NCBI GenBank assembly: GCA_963691815.1
Contig: OY829649.1
Span: 33,698,612 to 33,762,611, forward strand
Source of the DNA: Echiichthys vipera
Lineage: Eukaryota > Chordata > Actinopteri > Perciformes > Trachinidae
Length of the DNA: 64,000 nt
Direction: 5' to 3'
Made by a program: the position numbers and the translations under genes. Under the pieces are notes generated by a model, which was not told the origin of the DNA, did not search any database, and saw only the letters and a program-made list of their open reading frames with translations. This document shows positions 11,401 to 23,900 of the stretch, one piece after another. Position 1 is the stretch's first letter. The number at the start of each line of letters is the position of its first letter.

Positions 11401-14400
11401 AACGAAAGGCAAAGACCACGTGAAGACATCCATAAAGTTGGGCAGCCAGTAAGGGTGGGGGGAGCAGTTGAATTGTCGGATGTTCATCACGTTGTTCTCA
11501 TATTTTAATACAGCAGCTGGGGGAAAGAGAGGGGAGGAGAGAGTCAAGGACTCGAGTCTGGTAAAACACAGCAACGATGCAGGTGAGTAGATAAAAAGGG
11601 AACCTTTATTGTTGTAGACATCTAGGTAATTAGGAGCTGAAAAGATGGTGATTAATGAAGGGAAGCCGGTGGTCTGGCTTTTTCTGTACATCCGATACCT
11701 GTCACAAACAAACAGACTCATCAACATATTCTATATTATGGTATTTTAGAAATGCATTAAACAGGTGTGGCCTTACTTACCCTGCATCTTGTGCTTCATG
11801 GGCTCTTATTACAGACAGCAAGTTATTATTTACCAAAAAGTCACAGACTGCGGAGTAACTGCAAAGAGAAGGGAAACCAGAGAGAGAGCGTGACCTGTCA
11901 GAACGCTGTGGAGGGAGGTCAAAGCTTACTACACACTTAAACCATTAAAGGAGCAGCGTGAGGCCATTTATGACTTTACCGACTGTTGTTTGCTTCTGGA
12001 AATATTTTCATATGCCCTCTGGCCCACTGAGCTGGGGGGTTTAAAGATGCAGAGCAGCCAGAGTCAGGCATGTGGTATTTATGCTCCGCTGGCCTCTCCA
12101 GAAGCTGGGGACCACAGCCAGAGCCCACGGAGGAAGGCAAGAGAGTCCTTCCTCGTACTACCGGCTAGTTTCAACTACTGAGCTACTAAATTGGTTGCAG
12201 TGGTGGAAAGTAAGTACAGCATAAGTACTGTGCTAAAGTATCATTTTGAAGTTTTTGAGTATGGCTTGAGTATTTCCATTTTATACTTTATACTTCAACT
12301 CTACAACTTGTCAAAGAAAAACACTGTACTTTTTACTCCATTACATTAATTGGGTCGTTTAAGTTAGTGGTTACTGAACAGACTCAGATTATTAATACAA
12401 ACAATTATCAACATGAAACAACATATATGATGAGTAAGGTAAGAAAAACTTTATTGTCTGTCGCAAGTGACAGAAATTCATCTTTGACAGGTTCAATTTA
12501 CACAAAATAAATAAATAAATACGTACAAACCAGACAAACAATGACGACACATTAATGCCAAAAGATGCTGTGCAGTGCACAGGGGTGACTGAGTGGAGTG
12601 AGATGTGAGTGTTCAGTGTGGTGATAGCAAAAAAGATATTTTATAGATGTTTTTCGTGCCAACGGGACCTCGTAGCGTCAACCTGATGGCAGTGAGTCAA
12701 AGGATTGGTGGAGGGGGCGGGCGGGGTCCTGTGTGATTGTGTTATATTCATCTCATCTCTCATCTCATCTTCTCATCTTATCCGGGGTCGGGTCGAGGGG
12801 GCAGCAGCTTTAGCAGGGGACCCCAAACTTCCCTTTCCCGGGCCACATTAACCAGCTCTAACTGGGGGATCCTGAGGCGTTCCCAGGCCAGTGTGGAGAT
12901 CTAATCTCTCCACCTGGTCCTGGGTCTTCCCCGAGGCCTCCTCCCAGCTGGACGTGCCTGGAACACCTCCCTAGGGAGGCGCCCAGGGTTCATCCTTACC
13001 AGATGATCCTGAACCACCTCAACTGGCTCCTTTCAACACAAAGGAGCAGCGGCTCTACTCCGAGTTCCTCACGGATGCTGAACTTCCCCCCCCTGTGTTA
13101 TATTGTTATAGATTAAGCTTCACAGCAGTGGTTTTGCTTTTTGTACTTTAAGCACAAGTTGATGCTCATACTTTTGTACTACTTTTGTTACTTTTAACAG
13201 AGTAGTTCTACAGTGTGGTATTACTGCTTTTACTGAAGTACTCTGAGTCCTTTTTCCTCTACTCACAGGTTGCATCATTAAAACTGCTGGGAGGTAACAT
13301 ATGTAGCAGTGTTCAATCAAAACTATCAACAGGAAATCACTGCAGCATCCCAAGCTGGAACATAATATCCAGGAAGCTAAATTATATATATATTAAACGA
13401 CATTGCTCATACTTTATAAAGCAGGTATGACTTTTTATTTACATACACAGAGTGTGTTTCAGAGTCTGTAGTACCAGTGGCAGCTCCAATTCAGGCGGCA
13501 CAAAACAGAGCGTCTCTGTATCAGAAGCACCAGAAAACATGCTATATCGGGTAGCTGGCTGACCTACATCACTATGGAGGTCATGTCACCCAGCCCTAAG
13601 ATATAAAATCCGATGTTTACTGTATAAGGAAAGGAGTAAAAACGTCCTCCTGACACAAACAGGTGCAGGTGCTCTTCTGTTTCATTACACATAAACAACA
13701 AAGACTGTTCTTTCCCGTTCTGTTTCCCCAGCCGCTTGCATCTGTTAACCTGTTTGGTAAATGTCATATTTAATGTGTTGACCTATTTTGAACGAGCCGT
13801 TTTTGTCTGTTAACCCGTTTGGAGCCTCGATAAGCTGACCTACAAAAACAGTGAAGCTACATCCTCTGTCCTGTGTGATGCAGCCTATTTTCTTATCTGA
13901 TCGTTTGTCGTTGTGTTGTAGCTGTTTGAGACGGGCCGCAGCGGGAGCGGTGAAGGCAGCTGTGTTGTCCAATACCTGAAAAAGTAAGAGCAACCTCTGA
14001 CGGAGTTATGGTTGAAGTGTTCGGATGTCTTTTCGCTGCCATAGTCCTCACCGGGGTCCGCCCAAATCAGGTCACACATTGGCCCAAATGCCGGAGGCTC
14101 TTTAAACCTGTCTAACTGTTGAGCAAACACACACACACACACACATACACATTTAGTAGAGATACTGTATGGTGTAGACTAGGGGTCAGCAACCTTGGGC
14201 ACGGATGCCACCATTGGTACGCAGTAGCTTAACCAGTGGCACACTAACGTAACAAGACATTCTTAAGGGAAATTATGTCGCGCTTTCTCATCCGCATGCC
14301 ACATGACCTCTTTTTAAAGCCATTAGCTGAAGTTTTTCCCTACTGAAGCTTCATGAAGCCTGTGAATGTTCTCATGTGTCCAGGTCGTCGTTCTCCCCAA

Positions 14401-17400
14401 AGCAGTTTCAGTCAAAAGCAACTGGACTTGGTTATTTGTCTAGGAAGACGTTGCACCAGGCTGGGACTGGACCAGGACCAGGACTTTGTTTGGACATCAC
14501 TGCTTTTACTCTACATTCAGAATGACCCGTCCAACTCTGTCCCTGATCGGCTTGTACTCGTTGTCTTCTTCACAGAATGTGGCGTAGGTAGGGGAAAATA
14601 ACTCTCCCAGAGGGTGCTTCATATCACTTCATGTCCAAAAGGTTGCCGACCCCTGGTTTAAACCACTATGATAAAAGGTCAATGGACGGCACCAGCCATT
14701 CCAAACTAATATTACTCTTAATTCATTTGTTTTCAGTACAAAAAAAAGCCTTTAAAATAAACCAAACTAAGTGATAGAGAATATCTAGATCTGATATAGA
14801 TCAGAATTTCGATTTTGACCACAACCTCACGTGCCAGCGATTGATTTCCTTACTTTCCTTATGTCGTCGAGGCAGTTGATTTCCGGTGAGAGTCCGCCGT
14901 GTACACAGAGGAACTGTTGGTTGAGCAGGGCAGCGAGGGGCAGGCAGTCAAAGGCCTCCATACAGGCGTCATACACCCGCTCAGAGTATTTGATTTTACC
15001 TGCAGCAAACACAAAGAGCATGAGAATAATATGAAAAACCACACAAGGGAAAAAACAAACAGCTCAAAATATGGCTTCTAACTTCTGTTGTAGCTGCTTA
15101 TTCAGATGATAGCAAGGTTTTGTCTTTTAGTGCTAGAATAAAAATCCTCCAAGCCGTTCTTCTATCTGTTATTGACTACGGTGGTATTTTGTACATGCGC
15201 GCAAATACGTGATCTTTAAAAATGCTCGATTCTGTGCACCACGCTGCTTTTTTTCATCTCTGATTCTGGTTTCCGAACACACCGTTGTGCTCTGTGTGAG
15301 AAGGTTGGACTATCTTCATTACACACCCGTAGAACGGAGCATTGGTGTTTCTTTACGAGGCTGTTTTACATCAACTTCCATCCTTTCTGTGTTCTCTACT
15401 GGCTCCAGAAACACCCGAACCTGCAGTACCTGCTCCAGAAACACCCGAACCTGCACCACCCGCTCCAGAAACACCCGAACCTGCAGCACCCGCGCCAGAA
15501 ACACCCGAACCTGCAGCACCCGCGCCAGAAACACCCGAACCTGCAGCACCCGCACCAGAAACACCCGAACCTGCAGCACCCGCGCCAGAAACACCCGAAC
15601 CTGCAGCACCCGCTCCAGAAACACCCGAACCTGCACCACCCGCTCCAGAAACACCCGAACCTGCAGCACCCGCTCCAGAAACACCCGAACCTGCACCACC
15701 CGCTCCAGCAGCCTTATTATGTTCAATGTTCCTCCAACCATCACTGTGTTTGCTGAAAGTGCTTTTAAATGTTTAGCTCCTTTATCTTTAAAATAAACTC
15801 CAGGATCATTTCAAACTGGGATCGCTCATCAGCCAAAGCATTTCAAAAGCAGCATTAAGGACTTTTTAAATACAATTTGCTGTTTTATTTTGTGTATTTA
15901 TCATGTTTAAGTTGTGTGTTGTTTCGGTTCTAAACGTGAAAACTTGTGTGTTTATGCTGCGGTCTTGGCCAGGACGCACTTGGACGGTAATATTCCTGGT
16001 TAAATAAAGGGTAATGAAAATGAAATGAGGTAACACAGCTCCTCAGCTAGTAGGGCGGTAGAGGAGTACAGTGGTAGGACAGATGATTGTTTCCAGGCAG
16101 TGTTGGCTGTGTCACTTGCACAACACTGCAGGTCAGATTAGGGCAGGAGGAAGTGGACTCCTTATAGGGCATGAGCAGCCAGAACACAGACAGCACAGCG
16201 CGGCGTGGGCGGTAAAGACAGAGTTAAAGACAATGCTCAGGCACTGGGTGAGTGCTGCAATCAAAAGTCTGTAGATTAAAGCTTTGCACCTTAAATGAAC
16301 ACTATTTTATCATTAAGCCCATGGAAGTTTTTAGTATCTGTAGGTTTCTGTGTGTACACAATGATGTAGACATTTGTAAATTAGAAATGATAATCAGGTA
16401 CATACATTTACATTTAAATACAACGAAATCTCCATACGTCAAACAAGTCTACGTCTCTTGATCCTTCTTAGGCGTGAACCCACTTATGGTCAATGGGCAA
16501 GAGAGCTGAGAGTGAGAGACAGAGATTCACTTGTAGGGGATCAGGTGATGTACTGTTTTATAAGGGTTGGCAGCCATTCATCACCCGTGTTGAGAGCTGT
16601 GAGTTGGATATCACATATTGACTGTGATATTGTCCGGATGTGAATTTTGCTGAAACTGACGTTATAAAACTGATTACCACAATTCTAATTCAATGTATTT
16701 GTACTTTTTGCTTTTGTGAATTTATACAGGGAGCGTGTGTGTCGTTCATCTGGTGTGTGTAGACTGGTCTGTGTGTGTTACGGTTGTTTTCTGGAGATTT
16801 AAAGAAGAGAGAAACACAGCCTATGACGGCTCACCCCTCAGCCTGTAAAGTGCATGGTTTACGCATTCTCAGACTTTTTTCTATCCTCATATCACACGGC
16901 CCTAAATAAAACAATATCAAGGAGCAGAAATCTCCTGTTAGTTAACGTTCTTCACATCCAGCCAATAGGCACATCTCACTTCCTTCCACTACATGTGATT
17001 TTTGCTGAGGTGTAGAAAACGAGGCACCACGCTGAGGCCATGTATCAGGCCACTACTGGTGTAGCCCTATAAACTCAAAATCAGGAGTTTTGTTTATGCA
17101 TGCTGAATCTTCCCAGAGAAAATCACAATGCATCGAAGTATGAATTCTTTCTCCTACCCCTGCTGCTTTATCTCCCCATTAAGACCCGCTGTAAGTCCTA
17201 AGCATTGTTTCAAATTGTACTGCGTTAAATCTATTTGCAGCTGGCAAGGTTGTCTTTACGGTTTGCAAGTGTATTTGTCTCTGAGTGCATCCACACTCGC
17301 AGTGAAACAGTCAGATTCACACTCAACTGTCACAGATTGTCACAGTGTGCACGTGCAACTGTCTAAAAAGCGTCAACAGCCAGCCTGGCTGCTCTCCATG

Positions 17401-17932
17401 CTCCAGCGGTTTATCATCTGCAACGTGAGAAGGAGAGCGCTTCATCTACGCTGCAGAGTGAGAAGTGCCACATCGAGTATTGGAACTTCCCGATCACACA
17501 GACACTCTCACTGGTGGGAAGCTAGTCCTTTCACTAAGGGGAGTCAGTCCCCTCACAGTCACAGTTTTTTCAGTTCTTCATCTGTGCCGGCTGTGTGTGG
17601 AAAGGATGATCAATAAACCTGCAATCAGGGTTGGGCATTCACTTTTAATCAGTCCCTGAGAATGTGTAGGTTCAAGCTTCTCTGTCTTCTCTGTATGTTT
17701 GGCAGAAAGCGGAGTTTAGCTCCAGCACACGCGCAGAGCGGGCAGAAGAGCTGCGGTGAGGGTGGAGCGAGACGACGTCGCCCCTGCAGTTGGTTGAAGA
17801 CACAGTGAGTCAGGGCAATGGTGACCTAAAAGCAGTTGCAAGTGTGGTTACACTTTTCTAAGCTTAACACGGACAACGCTCGCCGTAACGTAATATGTTT
17901 GCGGTGTGGTTACACTTACACACGCAGACACA

Positions 17933-17967
<35 letters not shown>

Positions 17968-20900
17968 TGCCCTGTTGACAGACTGACACGCTGGAGGTTG
18001 TAAGGAGTGGTTTGGGAGGGGAGAGGGAGGGGTTTTATGGTTTTATTTTGTCTAATGAGATTGATATGAATGAATAAATAATTACCAAAAATGTAAATAA
18101 ATAGGATAAATACATTATCCAACTGTAATTACATTTTTGTTAAAGAGAAATTACCAAAAAAAGGTACAGTTGGGCACTGGAACCCAATTTCGGGTAGCGG
18201 TGAATTGTACTCTACCTGCACTAGTGACTGCAAGAGCGATCCTGCACTCACACTGTAAGTACCACGCCATAACCTTATACCGAGGCTCCGTCTGAAATCT
18301 GAAACCTGATTGATACAGGCCACTCTAATGTGGTGCAGAGAGCGTAGGTGCACAATAGATGGACCTTCATATGGCTGAGAGAAGCAGTGCACTTACATTC
18401 CTGTTTGAAGGTGAAGTACTCTGTGAGGTGTCGGCACTCGTGGTTCCCACGCAAGAGGAAGAGTGTTGTGGGGTGGTTGATCTTGAGCGACCAGAGGTAG
18501 AGAACACACTGGGAGGACGGACAGCGAGAGAGAAAAGGTGGGAAGAGGGGGAGAAGGAAAAGTCAATGATATGTACTGACGATTATGCACAGACCTTGAA
18601 AGTGTAAGCTGTGGAAGTGCTTGTATAATTCATTATCAGTGTTAAATCAGATGCTGATACGTTGCCAATGCTCTCTTCCGCTGTGCGTGCAAGGTGTTTT
18701 AGGGTCTGTGCACATTACTGTAGAAGACTGTCAGTGACTGGCTTTAAACGACTGCATTATGTGAAGCTTTTCAAATAAAAGAACATGCTCCCACACACTT
18801 CATTTGTCTACATTTAAGTCTGACAGTTACCTTCAGCAAGGCAAGTTGGCTTAGCTGCCAGTTATGTTTCGTGCTGCAGCGACAGTCTTACATTTTATTT
18901 ATAGGCGCTTTTCTAAGCACTCAGGGACGCCGTACATTTGTTTAAAACGGTGCAAATGACAGAGTAAACAAAATGATCAAATCAGGTTAAAAGAACAACA
19001 ACACAGTGCAAATGAGATCAAAGGGAAAAGGCAGTTTTGAACAGGTGGGTTTTCAGTTTGGATTTGAAGTGAGGGAGTGAGGGAGTGTGTCCCGAGTTCA
19101 GGAGGTAGGAGGTTCCACAGACGGGGAGCAGAGCGGCTGAATGCAACAACCAATGTTTACACCATGTAAACACCATGTAGACACCATACCCAGGGTAAAA
19201 TCGGGGTTCTCATAACACATTTAACCTAGAGACCTAGAGAACTCCTTATTTGCGCATGTAAACAGCATTCTCTGATTATTATCGCGTTTCTCGTCTGCGC
19301 ATGCTCCCCACTCCACAGCGGTGGCTTTTGACCCGGAAATAGAATAAACCAGGAGGCAATGGCGCTGCGAAACAAACAACGATAGAGCGTTACCTTTAAA
19401 CCAAGGGAGGTCTTTGCAATGGCAAGTAACATTACTAGCAAGAAGACCTGTTACTGACGTAATTTTGACAAAGGTACAACGGAAAAAAGGCTGTATTCAG
19501 TCCAGCTGTATGTGCCGAGGAGAACTCCAATAACCCGATCATTCCCTTAACCGGGGTAAGGCCATTTTCGGGTTACTGAGTGATGAGGCTCTTTCTACGG
19601 GCCACTCTGCCATAAAGCCCCGATTGGTGGAGGGCTGCAGTGATGGTTGACTTTCTAGAACTTTCTCCCATCTCCCCACTGCATCTCTGGAGCTCAGCCA
19701 CAGTGATCTTTGGGTTCTTCTTCGCCTCTCTCCCCAAGGCTCTTCTCCCACGATTGCTCAGTTTGGCCGGACAGGACAGCCAGCTCTAGGAAGAGTTCTT
19801 GTCGTCCCAAACTTCTTCCATTTAAGGATTTTGGAGGCGACTGTGCTCTTGGGAACCTGAAGTGCAGCAGGAATTCTTTTGTAACCTTGGCCTGATCTGT
19901 GCCTTGCCAAAAGTTTGTCTCTGAGCTCTTTGGGCCGTTCCTTCAACCTCATGATTCTCATTTGCTCTGACGTGCACTGTGAGCTGTTAGGTCTTATATG
20001 GACCGCTGTGTGTTTAATACGTCTAGAATTATAAATTCTTTCCAAAAAAGAGCTACCCACCTCTCCCGTTTGGGAGAGGTGGGCTTTGGTAAAGCACGTT
20101 TGCATGTGTACGAGCACGAGGCCTACGGCGGTTCTGACGTCATTTCCTGTGCGCATGTTGGCTACATAGAAAAAAGAAGGAGGGACCATGCGCGGACATT
20201 TAAAACAATGGCGGTGAAAGGTTCACGTTGGTGTGATGCGGAGGTGGAGTGTTTACTGCAGATTTGGTCGATGAAAATAATGCGTGTGACGTGTTACGGC
20301 GCGATGGCGTATAGGCAGCAAGAAGCATTTGCGCCACAGGAGAGGGAGGGGGGGGACAAGTACCCTAAAGCACGGGGCACGGTACGGACGGACAGCGTAA
20401 GTGCGCCCTTACTAAGAACTTTATTGCAAAATGAATGTAACATGCAAGGAACAGAACACAAAACTTAGTCCAATTGATGATAAATATTGCTGTAACGCAG
20501 TTCAGCTGCTGATTTTTTGACATCAAACCAGAAACGATCAGAAAAAATAGATTATAAAAATGCATTTTTATACTGTTAGACGATATATATTCATATATGA
20601 ATATATCAGCCAGCCTTCTGGGAAGTGCAGGTAAATGTATAGAGGGGGCTGTGTGTGTGACTTGATCTCTCAGAGAAAGGGACACGGCTGGAGTGGCTTG
20701 GAGCGAACATGGGTTTTAATGAGAGCCCTCCCTTGTAGCCAGCCACTGCGTTTCTGAGCCTGGAGCGGGGGAGGAAGACAAAGGAAAAGGCTCTGTGAGG
20801 CAGACGTGAACACCTCAAACCCAGACACACAACTACGCTGGGGCTGGGGGAGCCAGTCTTGAATCAAAGAGAATGAACTGAGTAAATAAAGAAGAGCTAA

Positions 20901-23900
20901 GAGAATGAAATGGATTGCTCACATGCGCTGAATTTAGACTTAGGCAGAGGTAATTAGCGTCTTTAACAGGCCACAGTGACTCTGTATTTGTTACCAAAGT
21001 AACCACGTCCTCATATCTATGTTCCTACATCTGTCTCATGTGTTACTGCAGTGAGCTCAGTGGCCTTCCTTTGAAGAGTAGAGCATTTTCAGCTCTACTA
21101 GCAGAGAAAATAGCACAAATCTGGTGAGAAGTAGAAAAAATGACAACAAAACATTTATGTCATACAGACTTTTTCTAGGGCTGTGCTGAATATGCCCCCA
21201 TGCCCCGAGCTGACAGTCTCCTTCCTCTTCCTGTCGATGCCTCCTTGTTCATTTATGTTTACTGTCCCAATAATATGTATTGGATTAGTATTTATTCTTA
21301 TTGTACTTTATTTATCCCTATACTGATATGAACGTTGATTACATTGGAATTGACTAGAGAGACGGAGAATATTTGTCATTTGATAAAAAACGGACAAATA
21401 ATGGTTTAGTAGATTTATAAGAGTATAAAATAGTTGCCAATTCATTTTCTGTCAAAAGACAAATCGCCTTTTTTGAATACTAATTTCAGCGTTCGACCAA
21501 TCACGATAACTTGCGGCTTATGTGTTAAGTCGTAAGTTATTGATCCGATACACCTGCGTTAAAAAACAGGTATGCATTTCGTTTTTTCCAACAGCTGTAT
21601 CTTACTAACCCTGAATGGATGTGATATGAATGCTACGGTTGTTAGATGACCTGGCTAAGGTTATACATACAGAACATTAATGCCATCAAACTTTATTTTA
21701 TTATCAATAACAACTTCATTTTTTTTTGTTTGGGCTTAACTAACTTGGTATCTGATTGGTGCGTCATACTTGCTGATACCAGTATCAGCAATTGAGGCTG
21801 TATCGGACGTATTTCTGACACTGGCGTCGGTATCGGAACTAGAGATGCACCAATCCGGATCCCATCCCGGATGAATGAGGCAGACCCAGCATCCCGATCG
21901 AGTCATTTCGTTTTTTATTAATAACATACACAGAAATACAGTTACACGCTCTAGTCAATTCTATGCTTGCAACACAGGTTAGGGTTTTATATTACAATTT
22001 AAAATATCTGCTTGTCGTGCACTTTACATGGAAGTGTTGTTTATTTATTTTTGCTGCTAATGTACACTTTGTTATTTGTTAATAAATAATATTAAGTACG
22101 TTTATGTCTGTTCTCATTTGTCACCTTTTCATGTTTATGTCAAGCCTGATGACTTCACTCACGTGTTATACGGTTCATTCATTCAACAGTAGGATCGGAT
22201 CGGTATCGGGTATCGGCCGATGCGTTCAGCCCAGGTATCGGATCGGAAAAAACTGGATCCGTGCATCTCTAACAGAAGCTTATTCAATGCCAGGTACTCA
22301 AAATGACCAGAGAGTCTTTTCACAGACTCCCCAATCACCTCTAGACGTCCTTGTTTTAATTAGATTGAATAATTGCTAGACTGCATATAATAAAAACATT
22401 AAGTATGTGTTTTCCTTTACTTTTAATTAGCTGCTCCGTGTTAGTTCTGACACAGTGTTACCAACAGGATGCACACTCCTGGCACTCGGGTCACACCCGT
22501 GCTTCAGTCGCAGCAGGCGGGGCTCGGCAGTGCGAGCCTTTCCCTTGCACTTGTGACCAGAAATAGATGCGTACAAACTGTAACATGTGTTTAGGATCGT
22601 GTGTGTAAATAACCCAGGGTGTGTTCCCACCAGCAGCATTGCTACGCCCGGGCGTCCGAGGCTACAGCCCCAAGTGTTTTATGAATAGCCCTGGACCTTT
22701 AAACTGGCTTGGAGCTTTTAGCAACTAGCTTCTCAAAGTTATCTCACATGTCTCGTCTCTTAATGCTAGCAGTTGTGAAGTATCCTGTTTCGATTCAATA
22801 CCAAGACTAAATACTAACAACTACAGCTCCATGGAAGATGTTGTTGTGGGAATTTTGGATATTTGTAATTCATAATCATAGTTTTTTTTCAGGTCATACG
22901 CAGTTCAGTGTCTCCTGTTTAACCTTATCATGTGACTAGTGCATAGCTTGTTTGTGCTAAATGGATAACGCAAATAACTAACTCTTGATGGTATAATGGC
23001 ATATCTGTGCTTCTGTACATCCTGTTTCTTGCAGATAACTCATAACTGTTTTTATGGCCTATGTGGACCCTGTTTTAGAGACCTTGGCCTATGTGGACCC
23101 TGTGTTAGAGACCTTGGCCTGTGTGGACCCTGTTTTAGAGACCTTGGCCTATGTGGACCCTGTTTTAGAGACCTTGGCCTGTGTGGACCCTGTTTTAGAG
23201 ACCTTGGCCTATGTGGACCCTGTTTTAGAGACCTTGGCCTATATGGACCCTGTTTTAGAGACCTTGGCCTATGTGGACCCTGTTTTAGAGACCTTGGCCT
23301 ATGTGGACCCTGTTTTAGAGACCTTGGCCTATATGGACCCTGTTTTAGAGACCTTGGCCTGTGTGGACCCTGTTTTAGAGACCTTGGCCTATGTGGACCC
23401 TGTGTTAGAGACCTTGGCCTATGTGGACCCTGTTTCGAGACCTTGGCCTATGTGGACCCTGTTTTAGAGACCTTGGCCTATGTGGACCCTGTTTAGAGAC
23501 CTTGGCCTATGTGGACCCTGTTTTAGAGACCTTGTGATGAGAGAAGGTCAGAGGGGGTTGTAATGTCTGAGGCATGTTTTGTTTGGTCTAAAGACGTCAC
23601 CCAACCAAGGCTTAGCCCGTTCTATCTGTGACCTTGTGACCCGGTCTGTGACCTTGTGACCCTGTCTGTCTGGATGGGGGGGGGTCTCCTCCTCTAAAAG
23701 GCTGAGCACCAGTGGGCTCCGGGTCATTCCTGCTAAACTCTGGGCTTTGTGATGAAGCAGGGGTCAACGTATTTTTGTCTGCAGAGGAAAATACTTTGTC
23801 AAAATAAACCACGGAGAAAAAGCTGATCCTGTTTGTTGATCTTTATTGAAGAAATCCATTTCCATGACAACCTGTTGGCTTTTAATATTTCTCGGTGTCC

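Noticed and set aside
15342..15776. 144-residue frame with APETPEPAAP repeats, looking like a proline-rich protein
   Set aside because: It is the 30-bp array inside a LINE remnant. Three frames (two plus, one minus) are equally open because the unit has no stop; no splice sites or conserved domain.
17128..17616. 162-residue plus-strand frame
   Set aside because: No homology recognised, antisense in a ppp3cc intron, no repeat or domain pattern; chance frame likely.
22996..23496. 166- and 137-residue frames made of 10-residue repeats
   Set aside because: Product of the 30-bp tandem array in a ppp3cc intron, on the opposite strand to the gene; frames open by repeat length only.
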